In this document: positions 39,197-48,009 of the stretch, in pieces
How positions within the stretch are numbered: the first letter of the stretch is position 1
How the letters are laid out: each line of letters begins with the position of its first letter
Assembly (NCBI RefSeq): GCF_007830495.1
Contig: NZ_VLKW01000013.1
Span: 62,001-126,000 of the forward strand
Length of the DNA: 64,000 nucleotides
Source of the DNA: Pseudoduganella flava
Lineage (GTDB): Bacteria; Pseudomonadota; Gammaproteobacteria; Burkholderiales; Burkholderiaceae_D
Direction of reading: 5' to 3'
The notes under the pieces: generated by a model
Seen by the model: the letters and a program-made list of their open reading frames with translations, nothing else
The model's database searches: none
What the model was told of the DNA's origin: nothing
Translations under genes and position numbers: made by a program

Positions 39197-41902
39197 ATGC
39201 ATCCAACCAAGCGATCCCTGATGAGCCTGGCGGTCGCCAGCGCTTGCAGCCTCGCCGCGTGGTCCGCCCATGCGCAGGCCGGCGCCGCCGCCGATCCCAA
39301 TGCGAATTCCACCGCATCCGCGCCGGCCGAGGCACCCACCGTCGGCCCGGTCAACGGCGGCGACCAGATCCCCGAAGTGAAGGTGACGGCGACGCGTTAT
39401 TCGACGTCGCTGCTGCGTACCCCGCTGGCCGTGTCGGCATTCAGCCAGGACCAGCTGACGCGCAAGGGCGCGACGAGCCTGAAGGACCTGACCGGCGAGA
39501 TCCCCAACGTCGTCATCGACAGCACGGGGCTGGACTCCGCGGTGCAGATCACGATCCGCGGCATCACGTCCACCAACTTCACGGAGACGGGCGACCCGGC
39601 CGTGGGCTTCCACGTGGACGGCATGTACTCGCCGCGGCCGCAGGGCGCGCAGGCGCTGATGTTCGACGTCGACCAGGTCGAGGTGCTGCGCGGCCCGCAA
39701 GGCACGCTGTTCGGCCGTAACTCGACGGGCGGCAGCATCAACGTGATCTCCGCGAAGCCCGACTTCTCCGGCAATTACGGCCGGGCCAACGTCGACATCG
39801 GCAATTACCGCAAGAAGCAGATCTCGGTGGTCCAGAACATCGCGGTGAACGACCAGCTCGCGCTGCGCGGCACGTTCATGAAGGTCAAGCGCGACGGCTA
39901 CGCGAACCAGATGCGCGATCTGTCCGAAGCAAATGCGCCGGCGTTGGGCTGGATCCCGAACGGCAAGCCTGACGTCGACCAGCGCTTCAACGCCGTCATC
40001 GGCAAGGACAAGTTCTACACCAACCAGGACCAGTGGGCGGCCCGCCTCTCGGCGCTGTACAAGGTGAACGCGGACCTGACCCTGAAGGCCGCTTACGAAC
40101 ACTTCCAGGACAACGGCGCCGGCGGCGCGGACTTCCGCGATTGCGACGCGACCGCGGGCACCCGCTACGCGTGCGCACCGGGCACCGGCAAGTGGGACCT
40201 GCTGATCAACGTGCCGGGCCAGGTGGACATGCAGATCCGCACCTTGCGCACTGGCCTGTCGTGGACCATCAACCCGACGACGACGTTCGACTACACGTTC
40301 CAGGTCGCCGACCAGAAGCGCGCCGAGATCACCGACGACGACAAGGGCATGCAGCACGCGGCGCCGTTCCAGATCAACGGCGCCTATCCGAATTCGGCCA
40401 CCGGCAACTGGGGCACGTGGCCGCTGAAGGACGTGTTCCACCGCACCCTCGATTCGCGCTATCTCTCCACCGTGCACGAGGCGCAGCTGAAGCAGACGCT
40501 GGGGCCGTTGCAGTACGTGGCGGGCCTGTTCTGGATGCACGAACGTAACCGCATCGATTACGAGATGACGGAGACGATCCAGAAGCCGTTCGGTGACGTC
40601 GGCTCGGTGCTGTATCACCAGCCGAACCGGCAGGTGGATGCGAAGGCGCTGTTCGCGCAGGGCGACTGGAAGTTCGCACCGACGTGGACCGGCACGCTGG
40701 GCGCGCGCTACAGCAAGGACAGCAAGGAGGACAAGGGCGGCAAGGTGTATGGCGCGAACTGGATCGGCAACGCGGCCTACTACAATGGCCTGTACAGCCA
40801 GGGCACGCCGGGCACGCCGGGCTTCCACGTCCACGACGGCACCGACCTGACGCCGGCGATGGGCGGCAGCGTCGACGCGTACCGCCTGTACGGCCCGGCC
40901 ACGTCGAACGACCACAAGGAGACGTGGAACAAGGTCACGTGGCGTGTCGGCCTGCAGAAGCAGTTCACGGCGAACCAGATGGCGTATGCGTCCGTGTCGA
41001 CGGGCTACAAGGCGGGCGGCTTCGCCGACAAGACGGACAGCTGCAACTACCACCTGTGCGCCGACGGCAAGCCGGGCGTCGTGACGTTCCTGCCGTACGG
41101 CCCGGAGACCGTGACGAACTACGAGCTGGGATACAAGGGCAAGTTCCTGAACAACACGCTGTCGCTGTCGGCCACCGCGTTCTTCATGAAGTACAAGGAC
41201 ATGCAGCTGACGGGCACGTACTTCATCAACCAGATCATCCCGGACGCCGGCCTGCCCTGCCCGGCCGACCAGCCGAAGTGCGACGTGTATGAGGCGTGGC
41301 GCACGATCAACGTCGGCAAGGTCGACATCCCGGGCCTGGAGCTCGAATGGGATTGGCGCCCATGGCACGGCGCGCGCTTCGGCGGCGGCTTCGCGTACAT
41401 CAACACCGACGTGCACGACTTCCGCGAGTTCTCCGACGACTACCAGTGCGACGTCCGCACGGAACTGGGCCTGCCGGCCTGCCCGCCCGCGTACAACGGC
41501 CCGGACAAAGCGCTGATCGGCCGCCGCCTGTACAACATCGACGGCAACCACCTGCCGAACACGCCGAAGTTCCAGGTGAACCTGAACTTCTCGCAAGAGT
41601 TCACGCTGCCGAACGGCTACCGCATCACGCCGTACGTGAAGGTGAACTGGCGCGACAAGGCCTACTTCGACCTGCGCAACTCCGACTTCGCCAACATCGG
41701 CCGCTACCAGAAGGCCTACGCGATCGGCGACGTCTCGGCCCGCCTCGACGCCCCGAGCGACAAGTGGTACGCCGAACTGTACGTCCGCAACGTCGCGGAC
41801 AGCCACGCCGCCCTGAACCGCGACTCCGTCTTCGGTGGCTTCATGAAAGCGCACTACGTCGAACCGCGCATGTTCGGCGTGCGCGTAGGTGCGGAATACT
41901 GA
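39197..41902 (+). CDS. TonB-dependent receptor, probably for manno-oligosaccharides
   Basis: 901 residues. Signal peptide 1-26 (AHAQ cleavage), a TonB-box-like EVKVTATR near residue 63, plug domain (about 70-190, with VEVLRGPQGTLFGRNSTGG) and a 22-strand barrel ending in VRVGAEY with a terminal aromatic residue for BAM recognition. It sits in the outer membrane and draws on TonB-ExbBD energy. There is no N-terminal signalling (STN) domain. AAGGAG precedes the ATG. The shared operator with the LacI/MFS region places it in the polysaccharide regulon; substrate is inferred from neighbours, not from the receptor itself. Confidence 0.93.
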   Translation: MHPTKRSLMSLAVASACSLAAWSAHAQAGAAADPNANSTASAPAEAPTVGPVNGGDQIPEVKVTATRYSTSLLRTPLAVSAFSQDQLTRKGATSLKDLTGEIPNVVIDSTGLDSAVQITIRGITSTNFTETGDPAVGFHVDGMYSPRPQGAQALMFDVDQVEVLRGPQGTLFGRNSTGGSINVISAKPDFSGNYGRANVDIGNYRKKQISVVQNIAVNDQLALRGTFMKVKRDGYANQMRDLSEANAPALGWIPNGKPDVDQRFNAVIGKDKFYTNQDQWAARLSALYKVNADLTLKAAYEHFQDNGAGGADFRDCDATAGTRYACAPGTGKWDLLINVPGQVDMQIRTLRTGLSWTINPTTTFDYTFQVADQKRAEITDDDKGMQHAAPFQINGAYPNSATGNWGTWPLKDVFHRTLDSRYLSTVHEAQLKQTLGPLQYVAGLFWMHERNRIDYEMTETIQKPFGDVGSVLYHQPNRQVDAKALFAQGDWKFAPTWTGTLGARYSKDSKEDKGGKVYGANWIGNAAYYNGLYSQGTPGTPGFHVHDGTDLTPAMGGSVDAYRLYGPATSNDHKETWNKVTWRVGLQKQFTANQMAYASVSTGYKAGGFADKTDSCNYHLCADGKPGVVTFLPYGPETVTNYELGYKGKFLNNTLSLSATAFFMKYKDMQLTGTYFINQIIPDAGLPCPADQPKCDVYEAWRTINVGKVDIPGLELEWDWRPWHGARFGGGFAYINTDVHDFREFSDDYQCDVRTELGLPACPPAYNGPDKALIGRRLYNIDGNHLPNTPKFQVNLNFSQEFTLPNGYRITPYVKVNWRDKAYFDLRNSDFANIGRYQKAYAIGDVSARLDAPSDKWYAELYVRNVADSHAALNRDSVFGGFMKAHYVEPRMFGVRVGAEY

Positions 41903-41910
41903 CCATAAAA

Positions 41911-41990
41911 GTTTCCAAATTCGGGGGACTGTCCCTCGAATTTGGAAATATTTCCTGAAAACGGGGACTGTCCCTCGATTTTGGAAACAT
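41911..41990 (+). repeat. REP-like element R3 (upstream flank of the RAYT gene)
   Basis: GTTTCCAAATTC, GGGGGACTGTCCCTCGA, GGAAATATTTCC, GGGGACTGTCCCTCGATT, GGAAACAT. The two GGGGACTGTCCC units are in direct orientation. It begins eight bases after the receptor stop and may also form that gene's terminator hairpin. Confidence 0.88.
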
Positions 41991-42088
41991 TTTTTGTCTC
42001 GCGCTTGCCACGTTTTCCTTGAGCTGTCGCAGCTTCGCAACTGCAAGCCAGGTGCACAGTTGAGCTTCTTACCTAACAGGAGCTCGCC

Positions 42089-42700
42089 ATGCCACGCCAT
42101 GCCAGACAGCTGCTACCCGGCTACCCCGTCCACCTGATCCAGCGCGGTCACAACCAGCAGCCCTGCTTCCTCCAGCGCTCGGACTATTTCGTCTATCTCG
42201 ACAAGCTCCGCGAAGCAGCGGACTTCTATGGCGCGCAAGTGCACGCCTACGTGCTGATGACGAACCACGTGCACGTGCTGGCATCGCTCATCGACATGGA
42301 CGAGCTGTCCGCCTTCATGAAGTGCGTGGGACAGAACTATGCGCAGTACCTGAACCGCCGGCTGGAACGCAGCGGCGCCGTCTGGCGCGGCAGGTTCCAC
42401 TCCTCCCCCATCACGAATGACCGCTACTTCCTGGCCTGCCAGCGCTATATCGAGTTGAATCCCGTCCGCGCGAAGATGGTGGAGTCGCCCGGTGGGTACC
42501 GGTGGTCGAGCTATGCCGGCAATGCGGGTTTGCTGGAAGACCGCGTCGTGACGCCGCATTCGACCTACCTGGGCCTGAGCACGCAAACGGCGCGGCGCTA
42601 CGCCGCCTACCGCGACCTGTTCGCGGACGCGATCGACCCGGCAGTCCTCGCCGCCATCCGCCGCGCGGCGGCCAAAAGCTGCCCGATCGCCTGCGTTTGA
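42089..42700 (+). CDS. REP-associated tyrosine transposase (RAYT, IS200/IS605 Y1 superfamily)
   Basis: 203 residues. The HUH metal motif is H60-V-H62 in AYVLMTNHVHVLASL and the catalytic tyrosine is probably Y120 in QRYIELNPVRA; WRGRFHSSPI between them is typical of RAYTs. Members nick and join single-stranded DNA at REP hairpins; they are usually single-copy host genes, not parts of an insertion sequence. SD AGGAG precedes the ATG. Both sides carry REP-like elements (41911-41990 and 42729-42796), and the same repeats occur at 16 kb and 61 kb. It interrupts the polysaccharide locus between the receptor and the CE2-like esterase. Confidence 0.93.
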   Translation: MPRHARQLLPGYPVHLIQRGHNQQPCFLQRSDYFVYLDKLREAADFYGAQVHAYVLMTNHVHVLASLIDMDELSAFMKCVGQNYAQYLNRRLERSGAVWRGRFHSSPITNDRYFLACQRYIELNPVRAKMVESPGGYRWSSYAGNAGLLEDRVVTPHSTYLGLSTQTARRYAAYRDLFADAIDPAVLAAIRRAAAKSCPIACV

Positions 42701-42728
42701 AGCGTGCGGTAATCGCGCCGGCCAGCAA

Positions 42729-42796
42729 TGTTTCCAAAAAATAGGGACTGTCCCTCGATTCCGGAAATATTTCCTGAATCGAGGGACAGTCCCCTG
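42729..42796. repeat. REPIN-like element R4 (downstream flank of the RAYT gene)
   Basis: GGGACTGTCCCTCGATTC (from 42744) and GAATCGAGGGACAGTCCC (to 42794) are perfect inverted copies around CGGAAATATTTCCT, giving a REPIN-like hairpin. It begins with TGTTTCC. Confidence 0.9.
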
Positions 42797-42804
42797 TTGT
42801 TTAG

Positions 42805-43887
42805 CTACCAGCTCATCAACTGGCGCAGCGCCGGAACCAGGTCTTCGGCCATCCGCGCGTGCTGCGCGCGCGTCGGGTGGGCGTCCTGGGCGTCGCCCGG
42901 GTAGTGGTGCGACGGGATGTAGTGGAGGCGTGGGTCGTTCACGCGGCGGATCGTCTCTTGCAGGTAGTCCGTCAGCGCGGCCTTCTTGGCGCCGTCGAGT
43001 ATCGCGCCTTCCGTCAGCACGATCCGCGCCCGCGGGTGGTCGCGCAGCAGCGTGCGGACAAACGCGACGTACGTGTCCACGTATTGCGAGCGCTCAGGAA
43101 TGCCCTGGTTGAAGTCGTTGGTGCCGATCGCGCTGACGATCAGGTCGGGCGCATATCCGCGCTGGTCCCATGCCGACGCCTGCGCCGGGTCGGCGATCGC
43201 CAGCTCGTAGAAACGGGGAAGATTGAATTCGTCGGTGCGGCCGTTCCAGCTGCGCAAGAGACCGCGGCCGCCGTGGCAGACCAACTGCACCTGCGCATCC
43301 AATGCCCGCGCCGTCAGCATGCCGTACGAGGCGCGCGGGTTCCACCACACGGGCTGCTTCGGCCCCGGCGGCGTGCGCTCCAGCGCTTCGCCGCACGTGA
43401 CGGAGTCGCCCAGGAACAGCAGCCGGCGTGACGGCAGCGCCGGTGGGGCCAGCATGCGTCCGTCTGTCACGAACGATGCCAGCGTGACGACGCCGTGCCA
43501 CGTCTCGGACCGGTGCAGCACTTCGACCGTATGCGCGCCCGCGGCCAGCCCTTCGGCCAGCCGCACCGAAGAACGTTCGCGCGCCAGATGGATCGTGCGT
43601 GGCGGGCCGCCATCGACGACCACGTCCAGCCAGCTTTTATCCCCCGTGCTCGATGCATCGACCGACAACGCGCTCCCTTCGAAGCGCACGAACAGCGACA
43701 CGCCCGGGTACGCAAACCTGACGCCGCCATCGGCCGTGTCGACCATGCGCCCCATCCGCGCGACCTGGCCGCCACCCGCCAGCGCGATCTCCGCGCCCGA
43801 GACCGGGCCGATGGACAGCACGGACAGCACGGCCAGCACCGCCGCGGCAGCGGGCAGCCGCCGCGCCAGCCAGGCCCGCGGCCGCAT
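42805..43887 (-). CDS. CE2-like acetyl esterase (jelly-roll plus SGNH hydrolase)
   Basis: 360 residues: signal peptide (1-32), an N-terminal jelly-roll (about 35-145) and an SGNH hydrolase domain. Block I is LFLGDSVTCG with the nucleophile serine, block III is IGTNDFN and block V is DAHPTRAQH with the catalytic Asp/His. This two-domain layout is that of carbohydrate esterase family 2, whose members remove acetyl groups from mannans and glucomannans. Secreted or periplasmic. Its ATG overlaps the stop of the other esterase (TGATG at 43887); it is the last gene of the mannan operon. Confidence 0.88.
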   Translation of the reverse strand: MRPRAWLARRLPAAAAVLAVLSVLSIGPVSGAEIALAGGGQVARMGRMVDTADGGVRFAYPGVSLFVRFEGSALSVDASSTGDKSWLDVVVDGGPPRTIHLARERSSVRLAEGLAAGAHTVEVLHRSETWHGVVTLASFVTDGRMLAPPALPSRRLLFLGDSVTCGEALERTPPGPKQPVWWNPRASYGMLTARALDAQVQLVCHGGRGLLRSWNGRTDEFNLPRFYELAIADPAQASAWDQRGYAPDLIVSAIGTNDFNQGIPERSQYVDTYVAFVRTLLRDHPRARIVLTEGAILDGAKKAALTDYLQETIRRVNDPRLHYIPSHHYPGDAQDAHPTRAQHARMAEDLVPALRQLMSW

Positions 43888-44609
43888 CAGCGCACCAGCT
43901 TTTCAATATCGGGAGCCAGCGCCTCCGCCCACACGTTGTACGCCTGCGGCGTCAGGTGCAGGAAGTCCGGCATCGTCTCCTTGGCGATGTCGCCGTTCGG
44001 CTGCAGGAAGCGCGCGCCGTAGTCGCGGAAGAACACGTGGCTGCCGTCATCCAGCTTGGCGATCTCGCGATTCACCGCCTTCACGTCCGCGCGCGCCGGG
44101 TCCTGGGCGGACTGCTTGAACGGCAGGATACCGTTCAGCAGGATCTTCGTATCCGGGTACAACTGCCGCAGCTGCGCGACGACGGCCTTGACGCCCTGCG
44201 CCACCTGCTCCGGACGCTCGCCGCACAGGCCGAAATTGTTCACGCCGATCAGCAGCACGACCGCCTTCGGCCGCAGCTTGTCCATGCCGTCGTTCTTCAG
44301 CCGCCACAGCACATTGCCCGTGTGGTCGCCGCCGATGCCGAAGTTCGCCGCGCGGTACTTGCCGAAGTGGCTGTCCCATGCGCCCTTGTCCCACATCTCC
44401 GTGATCGAGTCGCCCAGGAACAGCACGTCCACGTCGGCCTGCGCCGAGCGGGCCTTCAGCGCGTCGTTCATCTGGTTCCAGCGCGCGATCGACATCCACG
44501 GGTATTCCACGGTACGCGGTTCCACGTTCAGCGCGCATTCGCGCGGCGCGGCCTGCGCCATCGCTCCCGCCAACATCAGGCCCGCCAGCAGCATCGTCTT
44601 CTTGTTCAA
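43887..44609 (-). CDS. SGNH/GDSL hydrolase, probable acetyl esterase
   Basis: 240 residues. Signal peptide LLAGLMLAGAMAQA, then a single SGNH domain: LFLGDSITEMW (block I), GIGGDHTGNVLWRL (block II), LIGVNNFG (block III) and DFLHLTPQAY (block V, Asp/His). It resembles PAF-acetylhydrolase-like and CE3-type enzymes, so carbohydrate de-acetylation is likely from context. The best start is a TTG at 44609, six bases after GAGGAG; the in-frame ATG at 44594 has poorer spacing. It lies 10 bp after the GH2 stop. Confidence 0.85.
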   Translation of the reverse strand: MNKKTMLLAGLMLAGAMAQAAPRECALNVEPRTVEYPWMSIARWNQMNDALKARSAQADVDVLFLGDSITEMWDKGAWDSHFGKYRAANFGIGGDHTGNVLWRLKNDGMDKLRPKAVVLLIGVNNFGLCGERPEQVAQGVKAVVAQLRQLYPDTKILLNGILPFKQSAQDPARADVKAVNREIAKLDDGSHVFFRDYGARFLQPNGDIAKETMPDFLHLTPQAYNVWAEALAPDIEKLVR

Positions 44610-44619
44610 GCTCGTCTCC

Positions 44620-47600
44620 TCAATGTACGTCGATGGTTTTCTCCGCCAGGTTCCAGCCCCGCACCTGCAGGCGCAATGGACCTTCGCGGCCATGCGTGGC
44701 CGTGACGACGCGCGTCTCGCCCGGCATCAGGGTCACGTAATTATCCGAATAATAAACCGGCAGCACCCGTTCGCCCGCATCGTTCGTCAGCGTCAGCTTG
44801 GCGGCCAGCAGCGGCGCGGTGCCGCTGTTACGCAGCGTGACCCGCACCTGGTGCTCGTCGCCGTCGCGCCGCCGCTCCGTGGCCACGGCCACCTGCCCGG
44901 CCGCCAGCTGATGCAGCGCCTGCTGCCCGGCCGGCGTGGCGCTCGGCCAGTACGCATTGCGCGACAGGACCGTGCCGTCCTCGCCGCGCAGTTCGAGCCG
45001 CACGAACAACAGCCCGTGCTCGCGCAGCAGCGCATGGATGCCCGCCTCGATGGGCGCGGACGTGCCCACGCCGTCGACCGCCACCTTGAAGTCGTTCAGC
45101 CCCACGCGCCGGCCCTTCACGTCGAACAGTTCCACGTGCACCGTGCCGCGCACCTGCGCTGCCGGATTGTTGACGACCATCAGCCGGTAATCGGGCAGGT
45201 TCATCTGCACGTGCACGGGTTCGGCCGCGCTCTTCACGCCGTAGAAAGCCGCATGCGTGTCATAGTCGTGCGACAGGATCTGCCACATCGTGCTGGGCCA
45301 GGCCGGCTGCGTCATCCACAGCATCCGCCCGCTGTTCTCCTTCCACAGGCCGGCGTTCATGCCTTCGAAGATCGCACGGTGGCTGTCGTAGTTCAATAAC
45401 TGCGCCTTGCGTTCGAAGTCTTCCAGCGACTTGCCGGCGCCGTAGCGCACAGCCAGCGCGTCGATGAACGGCTGCACGGCGCCGTTTCCGTCCGGGTGCC
45501 AGTCGTGGTAGGCGACGGCATCGGCCAGCGGCCATTGATCGGCCGCGCCGACCGTCGCGCGCAGCGCCTCCACCGTCGGGAACGACGGCGTGCCCACCTC
45601 CACCGAGAAGCCCTTCGCATGCTCGGTGAAATAGCTGGCCGGCTCCTTCCAGCTGTATGGCCCGCTGTTCTGCAGGTTGACGCGGTTCGAGCTGCCCGTG
45701 TACCAGCGCGTGCCATCGAGCTCGTACACCAGCGCTTCCAGTGCCTGGTTCAGCGCCGGCTGCGGCACGCCCTCGTTGCGGCCGAACCAGAGCACGATGG
45801 ACGGGTGGTGCCGGTAACGCTGCACCACGTCGCGCGCGTTGCGCATGAACAGGTCGACGTCCTGCGGCTCCACGTTGTAGTCCTGCGTCGATGCCCAGAA
45901 ATCGTTCAGCACCATCAGCCCGTACTCGTCCGCCAGCTCGAAGAACGAGTCCTGCGTGTTCTGTCCCACCCAGTTGCGGATGATGTTCACGTTGGCGTCG
46001 CGGTGCAGCCGGAAGTACGGCTCCAGCCGGGCGCGGTCGACCCGCTTCATCCAGTCGTCCATGCCCCAGTTGCCGCCGCGCGCGGCGATGCGCACGCCGT
46101 TGACCTTGATGACGAGGTAAGGCGCCAGTTCCGTCTCCGGCAAGGCACGGATCGCCGCCGTGTTCTCCGCCTCGGCACGCAAGCCCGTGGCCCAGCCGTT
46201 CGGCACCTTGCGCAGCGCCTCGTGCCGCGCGTCCGTGATACGCACGCCCAGCGCGCGCCCCTTCGTGAAATCGGCCTCGACGCGGCGCAGGTTGCCGCCG
46301 CCATCCACCAGCGACAGCTCGTACGTCACGCTGCGGATGCCGAAGCGCAGCGTGGCTTCGTCGGACACGCCGCCGCCCTGCGCCGCCGTCAGCGCCAGCG
46401 TATGCAGGTGCGGTGCGCCATAGCCGTTCGGCCACCACAGCTTCGGCTGCGCGATGCGCAGCGCCGGGAACTCGCGCGCCGTCAGCCGCACCGTCTGCAC
46501 ACCCGGTGCCAGCCGCACGGTCTTGGCAATGGCGAGCGGCTTGGCGCCGCCCGTGATGTGCGCCCGCAGCGTCGCCGTCACCGCCTGGCCGGCCAGGTTC
46601 GTCACAGGCACGTCGACGGCCAGCTCGGCCTCGCTGCGGTCGGCCTTCGTCAGTGCCGTGATGACGTGCGCGTCGCCCAGCACCACGTCGCCGGTGGCGC
46701 GCAACACCACGTCCTGCCACAGGCCCGTGTTCCGGTCGCGCACACTGGGAATCCAGTCCCAGCCTTCGGACGCGATGAACGTCGGCCCATCCTGCGCCAG
46801 CACGCCGCCGTTTTCGCCGACGCCGGCCGCCACCGATTCCTCATGCGGAATGCCGGGGTGCGGCGGTGGCGACACGAGGATCGCCAGCGCGTTCGCGCCG
46901 CGCGGCTTGACGTAGCGCGCGATATCGAAGGTGCCGCGGATGAACGCGCCCTTCATGCCGCCCAGCCGGTGGCCGTTCAGCCAGACCTCGCCCGCATAGT
47001 TGACGCCCTTGAACGTGACGAACAGGTGCCGTCCGGCGCGGAACGTCGCCGGCGTGTCGAACGTGGCGCGGTACCAGTAATTCTGCTTGTTCAGCGCTTC
47101 GGGAATGGCCAGGTTGTTCAGGCCGAAAGCGGGATCGGGATACACGCCGCGATCGACGAGCGTCGTCAGCACCGTGCCCGGCACCGTGGCGCGGTACCAG
47201 TCGCGTGCCGCATAGTCGGGCTGCGAAATGCGCGCACCGTCGTCCCGCACCTGCGGCGCCGCCTGCATGCTCCACGCCTTAAGCGCGAATGCGCCGCCGT
47301 CCTTGACGAGCGCCGGGCCAGCGTAAGCCGGCTTGGCGACGGGCGTCCCGACGGGTGTCGTGGACTTCGGCAACGTGGCCGCATCCTGCGGCGCCACCTG
47401 GCCCAGCATCTGCCGCGTCTGCAGAGGCCAGTGCGGGCTACCCGTCTCGAAATTGATCAGCGCCTCGTTCGGCTGCAGCTGCGCCAGCGCAGCCGTGTCC
47501 TGCACCGCCGGCGTGGCCGCGAAATAGGCGATGCGGCCGACAAAGCCGCCCTGCCCCACGCGCGGGCCCAGCACCAGCCTCGCATCGGCGGGCGGCTCCA

Positions 47601-48006
47601 GCTTGACGGCTTGCTGCGCGACCTGGCGCCCGTCCGCGTACAGCGTCAGCCGGCGGCCGTCGTACGTCGCGGCCACGTGTGTCCAGCGGCTTGCCGGCAG
47701 CGGCGCCGGCGAGCGCACCTGCACGCCATCGGCACAGAACGCGAGCTGGCCATCCACACCGCACACCGTGCTGCCGCCGATGCCGGCAATCGGAACCGTG
47801 CCGACGGACGTAGCGGCAGGCTTGACCCAGCCGGCCAGCGTGAACGCGGCCCAGCTGCCGGCCGGCGCGGGCTTGACGATGACGTCCGCGGCGGCCGGGA
47901 ACTCGGCGTTGTACTGCGGCGCGGCGTTGGGCGCCGGATTCGGTGCGGCCGGCACGGAGCCTGCCAGCACCGCCAGCGCCAGCAACACCGCTGCATGACG
48001 CACCAT
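44620..48006 (-). CDS. GH2 glycoside hydrolase with N-terminal LamG-like domain, probable beta-mannosidase
   Basis: 1128 residues. Signal peptide 1-20; a concanavalin-like (LamG) domain at about 45-190 (SRWTHVAATYDGRRLTLYADG); GH2 sugar-binding and immunoglobulin-like domains (about 260-570); and a TIM barrel with the acid/base E745 in LWFGRNEGVP. The nucleophile is probably the glutamate in GFSVEVGTPSFP. The architecture fits exo-acting beta-mannosidases and the related exo-beta-glucosaminidases; the operon partners favour beta-mannosidase. It would release mannose from the non-reducing ends of manno-oligosaccharides in the periplasm. Confidence 0.85.
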   Translation of the reverse strand: MVRHAAVLLALAVLAGSVPAAPNPAPNAAPQYNAEFPAAADVIVKPAPAGSWAAFTLAGWVKPAATSVGTVPIAGIGGSTVCGVDGQLAFCADGVQVRSPAPLPASRWTHVAATYDGRRLTLYADGRQVAQQAVKLEPPADARLVLGPRVGQGGFVGRIAYFAATPAVQDTAALAQLQPNEALINFETGSPHWPLQTRQMLGQVAPQDAATLPKSTTPVGTPVAKPAYAGPALVKDGGAFALKAWSMQAAPQVRDDGARISQPDYAARDWYRATVPGTVLTTLVDRGVYPDPAFGLNNLAIPEALNKQNYWYRATFDTPATFRAGRHLFVTFKGVNYAGEVWLNGHRLGGMKGAFIRGTFDIARYVKPRGANALAILVSPPPHPGIPHEESVAAGVGENGGVLAQDGPTFIASEGWDWIPSVRDRNTGLWQDVVLRATGDVVLGDAHVITALTKADRSEAELAVDVPVTNLAGQAVTATLRAHITGGAKPLAIAKTVRLAPGVQTVRLTAREFPALRIAQPKLWWPNGYGAPHLHTLALTAAQGGGVSDEATLRFGIRSVTYELSLVDGGGNLRRVEADFTKGRALGVRITDARHEALRKVPNGWATGLRAEAENTAAIRALPETELAPYLVIKVNGVRIAARGGNWGMDDWMKRVDRARLEPYFRLHRDANVNIIRNWVGQNTQDSFFELADEYGLMVLNDFWASTQDYNVEPQDVDLFMRNARDVVQRYRHHPSIVLWFGRNEGVPQPALNQALEALVYELDGTRWYTGSSNRVNLQNSGPYSWKEPASYFTEHAKGFSVEVGTPSFPTVEALRATVGAADQWPLADAVAYHDWHPDGNGAVQPFIDALAVRYGAGKSLEDFERKAQLLNYDSHRAIFEGMNAGLWKENSGRMLWMTQPAWPSTMWQILSHDYDTHAAFYGVKSAAEPVHVQMNLPDYRLMVVNNPAAQVRGTVHVELFDVKGRRVGLNDFKVAVDGVGTSAPIEAGIHALLREHGLLFVRLELRGEDGTVLSRNAYWPSATPAGQQALHQLAAGQVAVATERRRDGDEHQVRVTLRNSGTAPLLAAKLTLTNDAGERVLPVYYSDNYVTLMPGETRVVTATHGREGPLRLQVRGWNLAEKTIDVH

Positions 48007-48009
48007 CGC

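Noticed and set aside
39143-42100. A 985-codon open frame on the minus strand opposite the TonB receptor
   Set aside because: It is a shadow of the receptor gene, which has a signal peptide, plug and barrel; the antisense product has no recognisable features.
42089-42700. A complete IS200/IS605 insertion sequence
   Set aside because: The protein has RAYT-type features, no tnpB partner is present, and the flanks are REP-like repeats that also occur alone elsewhere, so a domesticated RAYT fits better.
41903-42800. The RAYT segment as a transferred genomic island
   Set aside because: Base composition of the gene resembles its neighbours and there is no integrase, tRNA target or longer foreign block.
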